From: Pseudomonadota bacterium
GTDB taxonomy: Bacteria; Pseudomonadota; Gammaproteobacteria; Steroidobacterales; Steroidobacteraceae
NCBI GenBank assembly: GCA_021850555.1
Contig: JAJZLX010000746.1
Span: 1 to 22,201, forward strand
Direction: 5' to 3'
Length of the DNA stretch: 22,201 bases
The translations under genes were made by a program, and so were the position numbers. This document shows positions 14,305 to 21,031 of the stretch, one piece after another. How positions within the stretch are numbered: the stretch's first letter is position 1; each line of letters opens with the position of its first letter. The notes below the pieces were generated by a model. It saw only the letters and a list, made by a program, of their open reading frames with translations, made no database searches and was not told the origin of the DNA.

Positions 14305-14678
14305 TTCGGCGCCGCGCCGCTGTCGGTGGATTTCAGCAGGGACTTGATCTGCTCGAGCAGCGGCGGGAGGTCTTGTTTGACGGTGTCCCAGACGACATCC
14401 CAGGCGACGTCAAAGTAGTCGTGGACGACTTTGTTGCGGATGCCGCGCATTTGGCGCCACGGTATCTGCGGATGGGCGGCCAAGAATTCAGGAGCCTCCT
14501 TCTGAATCCTCACCGCCGCTTCGCCAATCACCGTCAGGGTCCGCACGATGGCGTCCTGGGCTCGCTCATCGCGCTCGAGCGCCTCAAGGCTCGGCAGATC
14601 CCCGGTGTAGCGCATCGCCCGTTCGATCGCGCCGGCGATGTGCTCGAGATAGTCCTCAGCCCGCTCGGGGTGGCTCAT
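14301..14678 (-). CDS. hepT: HepT-like HEPN ribonuclease toxin (DUF86)
   Basis: A 125-residue helical protein of the HEPN/DUF86 family. The RNase motif Rx4HxY is intact as RNKVVHDY (Arg81, His86, Tyr88). Upstream helices read [16 protein letters not shown] and [12 protein letters not shown], both typical. In MntA-HepT systems the toxin is neutralised when the MntA nucleotidyltransferase adds AMP to the tyrosine next to the catalytic histidine. The start overlaps the mntA stop (ATGA at 14675-14678) and the stop overlaps the recombinase start. It should act in the cytoplasm on RNA and stabilise the element. Confidence 0.93.
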   Translation of the reverse strand: MSHPERAEDYLEHIAGAIERAMRYTGDLPSLEALERDERAQDAIVRTLTVIGEAAVRIQKEAPEFLAAHPQIPWRQMRGIRNKVVHDYFDVAWDVVWDTVKQDLPPLLEQIKSLLKSTDSGAAPK

Positions 14679-14965
14679 AGCGGCTCGGCGTGTTGCAGGA
14701 CCTTGTCCCGGAACTTGGACGACAGGAACCCCGGCGTCAGCACGGACACGCGCACGCCCGTCAGCTGTTGGGCGTCGTCCTCGAGGCTCGCCAGGGTGAA
14801 GAGCGTCGTTCCGCGCAGGGGCTCGACGAGCAGATCGAGGTCGCTTTCCTCGGTGTCCGTGTGGGTGAGCACCGAGCCGAAGACGCGCGGATGCTTGAAG
14901 CCGTAGCGGCGCAGGAGCTCCCGCAGGGCGGCGCGGTGCAGCATCAGGGCTTCGGACGGTTTCAT
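14675..14965 (-). CDS. mntA: MntA-like minimal nucleotidyltransferase antitoxin
   Basis: A 96-residue protein with the minimal nucleotidyltransferase motif GSx10DxD: GSVLTHTDTEESDLD, with Gly30, Ser31, Asp42 and Asp44. The start MKPSEALMLHRAALRELLRR is typical of MNT antitoxins. It should AMPylate HepT. The same frame is open further upstream to 15112, so a longer product joined to the remains of another gene is possible, but the ATG at 14965 gives the normal family length. A locally A/T-rich stretch at 14996-15020 could hold its promoter. No strong ribosome-binding site is visible before the ATG. Confidence 0.9.
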   Translation of the reverse strand: MKPSEALMLHRAALRELLRRYGFKHPRVFGSVLTHTDTEESDLDLLVEPLRGTTLFTLASLEDDAQQLTGVRVSVLTPGFLSSKFRDKVLQHAEPL

Positions 14966-14995
14966 GGGAGAAAGGATACCATGGAGGTAATCTCG

Positions 14996-15020
14996 ATAAA
15001 ATATATTATCAATACACACG
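14996..15020. promoter_or_regulatory. A/T-rich junction, candidate mntA promoter
   Basis: The stretch around ATAAAATATATTATCAATA is the most A/T-rich point of this high-GC region and lies upstream of mntA. On the minus strand it offers TTGATA and TATATT/TATTTT boxes, but spacing to a -35 is not convincing. It also marks where the upstream gene remnant loses its family sequence. Confidence 0.4.
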
Positions 15021-15230
15021 GTCTTCCTGTTGTAACGGGTGACCATGCCGGTGACCGATGGGCGGCCTTCCGGGTGGAACCTCACGCGCTCCCCGATCCG
15101 GAACTCGAGCATGGTGACGTGCGTCTCGAGCTGCCGCAGGAAACGCAGCCGCGCGACGATCCGGTGATTGAGGTCGATCAGCTCGGCCTCGGTCAGCTTG
15201 GGGCTCTTGACGGTGGCTACAACCGCGCGA
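15015..15230 (-). pseudogene. Remnant of a small conserved plasmid/TA-associated gene
   Basis: A minus-strand frame reads SPKLTEAELIDLNHRIVARL, then LEFRIGERVRFHPEGRPSVT, then TRYNRKTV, which I recognise as a small conserved hypothetical family that normally continues with a strand such as TVITDDGQ and a WNVSP end. Here the family sequence stops at the A/T-rich junction near 15013. The 5' end also lacks a start codon: in frame, the stop of the upstream gene is followed by Cys-Gly-Ser codons with no ATG/GTG/TTG before the first Met at 15112. It therefore looks truncated at both ends. The remaining frame runs on in phase into mntA. Confidence 0.55.
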
Positions 15231-15244
15231 TCGCGACTACCACA

Positions 15245-15775
15245 TCACTTTTGGATCTCAAACGATCCATCATCGCGCATCCGCAGCGTTTCGAACTCCA
15301 CGTGACCTTTTCTCACGACGTCGTCAATGGACTTTGCCAGCGTCTCCTGTGCGCGATTTTCCGGGCTGCGACTCACGAGCTCCACGAGTTCAAGGTCATC
15401 CGCACTCAGGCCGTGGAAGATGATGTACTCGATCGGGTCGAAGATCGCTTTGACGTCCTGTGGATCGATGTTCTTCGCGGAGAAGACTGGATCGATCTTC
15501 CTCAATCGCCTCTTGGCCATTGCCCGACCACGTTCGGTTAGGCGTGCTCTGCGTTCTTCGAGTCTGCGGTCGAACCGCTCCCGTTCCATGTCCAGGCGCT
15601 CCTGAGAGCGCGAGAGACGCTCTTCGGTTTCGACCAACTCCTCGTATTCGCATCTCCTGGGTGGTTTCTGCGGAAAGAGGAATTTCGCCTCCACCACTCG
15701 AAATATCTCACCGCAGCAGGGGCAAACGGCGAGGAGCTCCTGCAAGCCGTCGACGGTCTGTAGGAGGGAATTCAT
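15245..15775 (-). CDS. Endonuc_Holl (Holliday-resolvase-like) protein, probably inactive
   Basis: A 176-residue protein of the family distantly related to archaeal Holliday junction resolvases (COG4741/PF10107). An N-terminal CPCC-type zinc-ribbon-like motif (Cys18, Cys20, Cys21) precedes a long charged coiled coil (about 45-90) and the nuclease-like fold FDPIEYIIFHGLSADDLELV. The expected active site PID...VEVK has become PIEY (114-117) and VELV (131-134), so the catalytic lysine is missing and the first Asp is Glu. It is probably a structural partner. Its start overlaps the stop of the related gene upstream (ATGA at 15772-15775), so the two are made together. Confidence 0.78.
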   Translation of the reverse strand: MNSLLQTVDGLQELLAVCPCCGEIFRVVEAKFLFPQKPPRRCEYEELVETEERLSRSQERLDMERERFDRRLEERRARLTERGRAMAKRRLRKIDPVFSAKNIDPQDVKAIFDPIEYIIFHGLSADDLELVELVSRSPENRAQETLAKSIDDVVRKGHVEFETLRMRDDGSFEIQK

Positions 15776-16281
15776 CGACCGATCACCCGATGCTTGACGT
15801 GTCCGTCACGGATTCGATCCCGGATCTGTCTTTGCCCTTTGGTCAGCCGGGCCTCCTGGGTTTTCACATCCACGAACTGGATGCTGTCGATACGCGACCG
15901 GCGTGAGAGTCCTCGAAACACGACGTAATCGATCGGTCTCAAGAGAATGCGACACTCGTTTCTCGTGTACGGAAAAGTGGTGAAAGCAGGCAGGATCTGC
16001 TCGCTGATCTGCCCAAAGAGACTCGATTGCGCAGCCACGCCAATCCGCGCAGGTTTCCTTGCGATGTCCTGCTTGAGCTGTCCTCTTTCCTCCGTGAGAC
16101 TTTCCTTCATTTGGGCGGCGGTCGCGAACCGCTTCGAGATCAGTTTCCGGATGGGCGGCGGGTACTTCGCGTACATGCTGAAGAGCTTCGCCCGGCCTAT
16201 GGGGATCTCGGCCGCGCAATTCGGGCATTCGAGTCGAAGGCCGGGGATAGACGATAACTGCCTGATGATCTGAGTTGTCAT
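15772..16281 (-). CDS. Endonuc_Holl (Holliday-resolvase-like) nuclease, active-site set present
   Basis: A 169-residue protein of the same family as the gene it overlaps. Order: a CPNC cysteine pair (Cys19, Cys22), a helical region with a Lys/Glu-rich stretch, and a C-terminal PD-(D/E)XK-like core with PIDY (116-119), then QFVDVK (135-140, DxK replacing ExK) and TQEARLTKGQRQIRD. The catalytic set appears usable, unlike in the downstream paralogue. The ATG at 16281 has a GAGGG ribosome-binding site and gives the family length; the longer open frame to 16407 lacks similarity. It lies 53 bp after the DUF4268 gene on the same strand, so the three probably form an operon. Confidence 0.8.
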   Translation of the reverse strand: MTTQIIRQLSSIPGLRLECPNCAAEIPIGRAKLFSMYAKYPPPIRKLISKRFATAAQMKESLTEERGQLKQDIARKPARIGVAAQSSLFGQISEQILPAFTTFPYTRNECRILLRPIDYVVFRGLSRRSRIDSIQFVDVKTQEARLTKGQRQIRDRIRDGHVKHRVIGR

Positions 16282-16334
16282 AATCTCAACCCTCTTATCG
16301 CTAAAGTGACTCGCGCCGTCGTGCTTCGCCACGA

Positions 16335-17267
16335 TCAGAGATGACTCTTCACCGCCTTCGCCAGACGGTCCATTGCGTCGATCATCTTGTCCTGGATCTC
16401 CGACCATCGGTCCTTCGCATCCGTAAGACCACCGTCGTTCATGACGTAGCGGAGCCGTGAAGCGCGTTTTTCGTCCAGGCGCTCCCAGCTCAGCGAGGCG
16501 CCGAATGCGTGCTCTATGGACTGCTGCTTTGCCCGGAGTCCGTCGAAGATCCTTTTGTTTTCGGCCTTGTCACCAGCGTCGATGTAGAGTTCGACACCGG
16601 ATTCCTTCTCGATCCAGATCAGATAGCTCAGGGCGACGCCAGCACGTATCCCTGCGCCAGCGCTCAGCCACGAGTCCTTCGATGGAGATCGCTGCTCGTG
16701 CCACAGGACTCCATTTTTTTTCGCCCGCTCGAGGAGTTGATCCCAGAACTGCAAGCGCAACACTTCCCGCTCCGCGAGTTCCTTCTTTTCCTGTCCCACG
16801 CCTCGACCGGTCTCCGTCGGACCGGCAACGACCGAAAAGTGAGGCGCCGGGTCCGACCCGTTTATTCGGAATGCTTCGAGCTTGACCAGGTAAAACGCCA
16901 TGTCCGCCGGCGTAAACTCATTGAGCCACCGGATCGCCTCGGCGTGTTCTTCTCGTACCTCCCCGGCAATCCAGATCGCGATCTTAGCTTCCAAATTTGA
17001 CAGGTACGTCAGCACCTTCCCGAGGTGATCATGATCTGTCACATCGAGTTGATTTTCAATGATGACCTGCACGCCACCATCGGTCTCCGCCAACACATCG
17101 AGAGAGAACCGCCCAACCTCCTTCTCGCGGACCTGATTTTGCAGCGTTAATCCGAGTCGCTCGGCGAGCGTGTCCATGTTGTCCGCCAGCCAGACCGAGA
17201 ATCCCCGCCCCTCGTGTGCCCATAATTGCCGCACATCGACTGGCTCCAATTTCGCGATCGTCGTCAT
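16335..17267 (-). CDS. DUF4268 protein with PD-(D/E)XK nuclease-like N-terminus
   Basis: A 310-residue protein. The N-terminal half looks like a RecB-type nuclease: FSLDVLAET (Asp57) then VQVIIENQL (Glu71, Gln73, a DxExQ variant) and DHDHLGKVLTYLS, followed by IAIWIAGEVREEHAEAIRWL. The C-terminal half (about 185-310) matches DUF4268, with FWDQLLERAKKNG and LYIDAGDKAENKRIFD. Such proteins occur in defence islands and some restriction loci; the substrate is not known. The ATG at 17267 has a GAGGAAC ribosome-binding site. It heads a likely operon with the two resolvase-like genes. The nuclease assignment rests on motif reading by eye. Confidence 0.8.
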   Translation of the reverse strand: MTTIAKLEPVDVRQLWAHEGRGFSVWLADNMDTLAERLGLTLQNQVREKEVGRFSLDVLAETDGGVQVIIENQLDVTDHDHLGKVLTYLSNLEAKIAIWIAGEVREEHAEAIRWLNEFTPADMAFYLVKLEAFRINGSDPAPHFSVVAGPTETGRGVGQEKKELAEREVLRLQFWDQLLERAKKNGVLWHEQRSPSKDSWLSAGAGIRAGVALSYLIWIEKESGVELYIDAGDKAENKRIFDGLRAKQQSIEHAFGASLSWERLDEKRASRLRYVMNDGGLTDAKDRWSEIQDKMIDAMDRLAKAVKSHL

Positions 17268-17312
17268 CTGTTCCTCGCTTCTAATTCGTTCTACGGGATC
17301 GGGTAAACGGCG

Positions 17313-17420
17313 CAGCGGTGGCGGGACTCGAACCCGCGACCTCCTGGCCCATCACCATGAGCACGGACACTCATGGCTCTGTCGAAAGCCAGGCGCTCTA
17401 TCCGTTGAGCTACACCGCTG
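17313..17420 (-). tRNA. Aberrant tRNA-like gene with a 41-nt anticodon loop
   Basis: Read on the minus strand, all arms of a class I tRNA are present. The acceptor is CAGCGGTG/CACCGCTG (8 bp, or 7 plus discriminator). The D arm is GCTC-AACGGATA-GAGC, the anticodon stem is CCTGG/CCAGG, the variable loop is AGGTC, and the T arm is GCGGG-TTCGAGT-CCCGC. The anticodon loop (17348-17388) is 41 nt instead of 7. It starts CTTTCGA, which gives UUC or UCG depending on register, and contains a 7-bp hairpin CCATGAG/CTCATGG (17355-17361 with 17370-17376). The extra ~34 nt is too short for a group I intron and resembles an archaeal-style insertion. CCA is not encoded. The D loop looks Arg-like. It could be an intron-bearing tRNA, a tRNA-derived remnant or a novel structured RNA. 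Confidence 0.65.
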
Positions 17421-17429
17421 TCGCCCCGA

Positions 17430-17909
17430 TCATGCCGGCCGGCGCCTGAGATCACCCCGACGCTCCACTTTCCTCTTGGCCGCTGCGGCTTCCGCGAATT
17501 CCGGCGCGAGCTCCTGCAGCTTCGCGACCAATCCGGAAAAGTCGTAGGCATTGGAGGTCTGGCCGTGGCTGGTCATTCTCGTCACGCGCTTCAGGTATCC
17601 CCTGATCTCGAGGTCCCGCACCAGACGCTGGACCTGCTTCTCGGTGATATTGAGGCGATCGGCAACGGTCTCCTTCTTGGGCCACGGCAGCCTTCCGTCC
17701 TCCCACCAGAATTCGGCGATTTGCAGGATCAGTGCGAGCTGCGTCGCCGAGAGCCCGAGCCGGCGCTGCGCTCGGAACAACAGTGCCGGAATGATGCAAT
17801 ATCCCTGGGCCATGACGCTCGTGCCCCACTTCGCCTCCGATCGGCGCTTCAAGGCCTTTGTCGGGCGAAGAGGAACCACGTTCGTTGCGGAAGATGTCGG
17901 GCCGCTCAT
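17430..17909 (-). CDS. Winged helix-turn-helix protein, plasmid regulator or replication-type
   Basis: A 159-residue protein with a winged helix-turn-helix domain: LGLSATQLALILQIAEFWWE, WPKKETVADRLNITEKQVQR as the recognition region, and LEIRGYLKRVTR as the wing. It has a short charged tail ending in RRGDLRRRPA. Such domains occur in plasmid regulators and replication initiators (HTH_36-like). The ATG at 17909 has an AGAGG ribosome-binding site; the much longer open frame to 18356 runs through a repeat-rich spacer and has no similarity. It ends 9 bp from the tRNA-like gene. The upstream spacer carries inverted repeats that are plausible operators for its product. Confidence 0.82.
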   Translation of the reverse strand: MSGPTSSATNVVPLRPTKALKRRSEAKWGTSVMAQGYCIIPALLFRAQRRLGLSATQLALILQIAEFWWEDGRLPWPKKETVADRLNITEKQVQRLVRDLEIRGYLKRVTRMTSHGQTSNAYDFSGLVAKLQELAPEFAEAAAAKRKVERRGDLRRRPA

Positions 17910-17990
17910 GTTCAAACCTCTCGGAATCCGGACTTTGGTGGGAATGCTATGACCTCCAATGTCCGCGGGCAACGTTTTGAGACGGGACGC

Positions 17991-18123
17991 GGATGTCCAC
18001 GCTGGAAGGACCTGGATGTCCACCGCAGGGAGGACGCCAGAGTCCCGGGAAACAGGAACTCGTAACCACGCATGACACGGTATCAGGACACACAGCACTC
18101 CGTATGCCGGGACATCCAGGTCC
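17991..18123. repeat. Repeats GGATGTCCAC and a 14-bp inverted repeat upstream of the HTH gene
   Basis: GGATGTCCAC occurs at 17991-18000 and 18014-18023. A perfect inverted pair GGACCTGGATGTCC (18008-18021) and GGACATCCAGGTCC (18110-18123) spans 88 bp. The same GGATGTCCAC is found inside the palindrome at the end of parA (6226-6235). It is a candidate operator array for the HTH protein or a partition-related site. Confidence 0.6.
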
Positions 18124-18265
18124 CCCTGGACCGGTCGATGTCGGTGCAGATAGCCCAGACAGGGCCCAATCCTCCGGTTTTGACCGTTCGCGAGAAATTC
18201 GGCCGCGTAGGAAGCCTCAGGAGCGGCGATCGCGGGGGTACCCGCTACCCCAGTACCCCTGAAAA

Positions 18266-18279
18266 TTCGCAATTGCGAA
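18266..18279. promoter_or_regulatory. Perfect palindrome TTCGCAATTGCGAA
   Basis: A 14-bp perfect palindrome in the 446-bp spacer between the HTH gene and the OLD gene, preceded by a GGGGTACCC/GTACCCC-rich stretch (18235-18260). It looks like a dimeric repressor site. It lies downstream of the OLD gene stop and upstream of the HTH gene, so control of the HTH gene is more likely. The rest of the spacer contains nothing I can assign. Confidence 0.45.
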
Positions 18280-18355
18280 ATGTGCAGCGCCCCGCTGAGG
18301 CCTATCGGACGGAGCGAGTGCACCCGTTGCGGCCGCTTTCGGCAACACCGCACCA

Positions 18356-20158
18356 TCAGACGGGCGGCAGCAGCGCCATGGTCACCTCCTCCATCCCCGT
18401 CGGAATATTGTTCGGATCGGAAAAGAATTCCTTGGCATGCCGTACATCGTCGAAGTGCTTCGTCAGCCCGAGAAGCTGCTCGAGCGTCCCGGTCACCTTC
18501 GCGACACGATTGCCGTTCAGGTGCTCCAGCACCGGGGCGTTTTGCCTGTGGTCCTCCGCTTCGCCATCGAGCTCCAGGAGCACACCATATGAGAGGCCGA
18601 AGGCGTTCAATACCTTCTGGAATTTCGGTATCTCTCCTTTCCCGTCGGTGACGACGATCGACAGACCGATCTCCTCGGGGAGTTCTTTTATTCTGCCGAG
18701 CTTGCGCGCGGTCGAGATCAGCCCGATGGCGTCTTCGGGCCCCTCAGTCAAAATGGCCTCGCGGGCGAAGAACACTTCGTTGTGATGCAGATCGAAGCTC
18801 GTGAGCAACTTGAATGCCTTGCGCTCGGCGGGGGCGCCGAGAACTCCCGGTGCGCACTGCTTGACCACGGTGCCGGTCGCGACATCCGCCTTCCTCACGA
18901 CACCAATCCGCTCATAGCCGGCGATGTCAACGAAAGCCGGAGAATGGGTCGTGTAGATGACCTGATCCGTTCCCGAGAAGGTGTCATCCGCCTGCAGGCC
19001 CGCGAACTGCTTGAGCACGCCGTATATCAACCGCTGGCAGTGCGGGTGGATGTACAGTTCGGGCTCCTCGATCGCCAGGAGGATCGGCGACGACTTGCCT
19101 TCCATGCCCTCGCTCGTGCCCGCCTTCATGAGCATCTGCAGAAGGGCGAAAACCAAAGTCCGCTGCATGCCGTGCCCCTTGTCCAGGACATCGGTCAGAA
19201 CGCCATCGTCGATCTTGATCGCGATGCCCTTCGAGAACATGTCCTTCGGCGGATCGATCTCGACAGCGAGACTGATCCCGTTGACGGACGGCATCAGGCG
19301 CCTCGCCAGATCTCGCAACTCCGTCTCGACGTTCCCGAGAGCCTCGAGCCGCGGCGTCGCCCCGGCGCCTGGCTGCGGATTGAGAAGCGCCCGGACCTTT
19401 TGCAGCGCTTCCTCGATCTCCGTGTACCGCGGATCGGTTTGCAGAAGCCGTTCCGAGAGATCCGCCATCAGCTGGCGGAAGACGGTCGAGGAGGAGCGCC
19501 GATCGATCTCGCTCGAGTAATCCGTGATCGCCGGCAGCAGATAGAATCGAGGCAAGGCGCTGAGCAAGTTCTGCGGAATACCGAGTGCCTGGGTCTCACC
19601 GAGTGTTGGCTCGTCGTATTCAACGTCGTTCTCTGATAGGTATTTTTCCAGGGCCTCCGTGAAACTCTTCTTGGTGATCTTGCCGTCTGGGGTGAGGGCC
19701 GCTTCCGCAAGGCCAGCCTCCTCTGCCACCTTTTTCCAGTTTGGCCGTGTCGCGGCCTCCTCGATCTTTTTGATCGAATAGCGTGTCTCTTTCGGCTCGG
19801 CCTGATATCCGTGGTATTCCGGTTTGACCGTCACTTTCTGCGATCTCTCGTCGGTGACGATCCGAAGTTCCTTCCTCAGGATCACCCGCTCACCGAGTAG
19901 ATACCGACGAAGGCGCTTTTTCTCCGCCGGCGTGAGTGCGGAGAACTCACACTCGATGAGTACATTCTCGTCAGGGTTCTTGAAGTCTCCGACCTCCACG
20001 CCACCGGCGCCGGCGGACAGGAAACATCTGATCGCCCGCAAGATGTTCGATTTGCCGCAGTTGTTCTCCCCAACGAGGGCCTGAAGCGGTTCGATACGCA
20101 CATCGAGCGCCGCGGTGATCGAGCGATAGTTCTTGACGCTGACCTTGCTCAGACGCAT
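18356..20158 (-). CDS. OLD-family ATP-dependent endonuclease (ATPase plus TOPRIM)
   Basis: A 600-residue class 1-type OLD protein, related to GajA and P2 Old. An ABC-like ATPase comes first: Walker A GENNCGKS at about 30-37, signature region LDKGHGMQRTL at about 326-336, Walker B ILLAIEEPEL at about 359-368, and switch histidine in TTHSP. The TOPRIM nuclease follows, with Glu in ILTEGPED (about 472) and Asp in VVTDGKG and ELDGE. It should nick or cut invading DNA under ATP control. The ATG at 20158 is chosen because an AGGGGGGG sequence lies about 7 bases upstream; the ATG at 20164 is only 1 base from it. No GajB-like helicase gene follows, so it probably acts alone. Confidence 0.93.
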   Translation of the reverse strand: MRLSKVSVKNYRSITAALDVRIEPLQALVGENNCGKSNILRAIRCFLSAGAGGVEVGDFKNPDENVLIECEFSALTPAEKKRLRRYLLGERVILRKELRIVTDERSQKVTVKPEYHGYQAEPKETRYSIKKIEEAATRPNWKKVAEEAGLAEAALTPDGKITKKSFTEALEKYLSENDVEYDEPTLGETQALGIPQNLLSALPRFYLLPAITDYSSEIDRRSSSTVFRQLMADLSERLLQTDPRYTEIEEALQKVRALLNPQPGAGATPRLEALGNVETELRDLARRLMPSVNGISLAVEIDPPKDMFSKGIAIKIDDGVLTDVLDKGHGMQRTLVFALLQMLMKAGTSEGMEGKSSPILLAIEEPELYIHPHCQRLIYGVLKQFAGLQADDTFSGTDQVIYTTHSPAFVDIAGYERIGVVRKADVATGTVVKQCAPGVLGAPAERKAFKLLTSFDLHHNEVFFAREAILTEGPEDAIGLISTARKLGRIKELPEEIGLSIVVTDGKGEIPKFQKVLNAFGLSYGVLLELDGEAEDHRQNAPVLEHLNGNRVAKVTGTLEQLLGLTKHFDDVRHAKEFFSDPNNIPTGMEEVTMALLPPV

Positions 20159-20195
20159 TGCCATTCCCCCCCTGTTTTATGCTGGATCTCTCACC

Positions 20196-20351
20196 TCATG
20201 GCGCAGCAGGCGCCACCGGTCCGCCGCGCCGTACCAGCTTCTTGCCGTGATACAGATTGGCCTCGGCGAACCACTTGTCGGTGATCTCCGGGGCGTCGTA
20301 TGGATCACGCCCGGTGCGGCGCGAGCCCTTGGACTGTAAGGGCGTCATCAT
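20196..20351 (-). CDS. Short BrnA-antitoxin-like C-terminal-region protein (possible remnant)
   Basis: A 51-residue frame reading MMTPLQSKGSRRTGRDPYDA then PEITDKWFAEANLYHGKKLV. The PEITDKWFAEANLYHGKKLVR block matches the middle of BrnA antitoxins, but the ribbon-helix-helix segment that normally follows is absent and the frame ends after RRGGPVAP. It lies 6 bp downstream of the complete CopG/BrnA-type antitoxin gene, on the same strand. It is either a truncated second antitoxin or a small independent protein. The stretch to the OLD gene holds nothing else. Confidence 0.5.
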   Translation of the reverse strand: MMTPLQSKGSRRTGRDPYDAPEITDKWFAEANLYHGKKLVRRGGPVAPAAP

Positions 20352-20357
20352 CCGCCG

Positions 20358-20657
20358 TTACCCGTATCGGGGCCCCATTCCGCCCTTCGCCGGCGCCGCT
20401 CGGTCGATCGCCTTCTCGAGGAGCATACGCACATAGCGGGTGTATGGAATCCCCCGGGAACGGGCCTCGGCCTTCACCGCATCGAGCAGGCTGAGCGGCA
20501 GTCGCATGTTCAGGGCGGCGGACTTCGGCTCGATCTCGAACCGCATCGGCTTGAATCCCGACAGATCGTACTCGGTCAAGTCCGCGGTCGCGACGAACCG
20601 CTCCGCCGCGGCGTCACTCCGGAGGGACGGCATCTTTTTGAGACGACGAGTTTTCAT
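20358..20657 (-). CDS. brnA: CopG/BrnA-family antitoxin
   Basis: A 99-residue protein. The N-terminal linker (MKTRRLKKMPSLRSDAAAER, then YDLSGFKPMRFEIEPKSAAL) contacts the toxin in this family. A C-terminal ribbon-helix-helix follows: NMRLPLSLLDAVKAEARSRG and IPYTRYVRMLLEKAIDRA. It should bind and neutralise the BrnT-like toxin encoded just upstream and repress the operon. The ATG at 20657 lies inside the end of the toxin gene (44-bp overlap), a usual toxin-first order. The longer frame upstream is antisense or out-of-phase toxin sequence. Confidence 0.88.
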   Translation of the reverse strand: MKTRRLKKMPSLRSDAAAERFVATADLTEYDLSGFKPMRFEIEPKSAALNMRLPLSLLDAVKAEARSRGIPYTRYVRMLLEKAIDRAAPAKGGMGPRYG

Positions 20658-20925
20658 AGTGGTCACTCTCCTTCTTGTGCATGTAGCGGGCACTGATTGG
20701 CCGGATGAGCGTCCGGCCATGGACCGTGCGCAACGCGAATACCAGGAAGACATGGCGGCCTGCGCGCGTTTTCCCGATCGCGCGCAAGCGCGGCTCCCGG
20801 GGATGCGGGTCGGCCATGACGGCCGGCGCACCCGCGAAGATCTCCGCGATCTCCTCCCGGGACACGCCATGCTTCCCGCACTTCGGCCAGTTTCCTCGGT
20901 CCCAGTCGAAGCCGGATATTTTCAT
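20614..20925 (-). CDS. brnT: BrnT-family ribonuclease toxin
   Basis: A 103-residue BrnT-like toxin: SGFDWDRGNWPKCGKHGVSR at the start, EEIAEIFAGAPAVMADPHPR, then RLRAIGKTRAGRHVFLVFAL and LIRPISARYMHKKESDHYE, the conserved order of the family including the RPISARxMxxKE block. BrnT is a RelE-like RNase. A short C-terminal tail (NSSSQKDAVPPE) is encoded where the gene overlaps the antitoxin start, so the tail may be a by-product of the overlap. The upstream DNA contains ACATGTCTACACAAATGT, an interrupted ACAT/ATGT symmetry that may be the operator. Confidence 0.92.
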   Translation of the reverse strand: MKISGFDWDRGNWPKCGKHGVSREEIAEIFAGAPAVMADPHPREPRLRAIGKTRAGRHVFLVFALRTVHGRTLIRPISARYMHKKESDHYENSSSQKDAVPPE

Positions 20926-21031
20926 CTTTGAAGCCTATACATTTGTGTAGACATGTGCAATACGTAGGGGTTCCACGGCCGGCGGCGCCTGGGCACCGCC
21001 GGCGATGTGGACCCGCGCTCGCGTGGCCGGA

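Noticed and set aside
13390..14418. A 342-codon plus-strand frame opposite the recombinase
   Set aside because: Shadow of the recombinase, which has all catalytic residues.
18782..19636. A 284-codon plus-strand frame opposite the OLD gene
   Set aside because: Antisense to the ATPase/TOPRIM gene, with no recognisable motifs.
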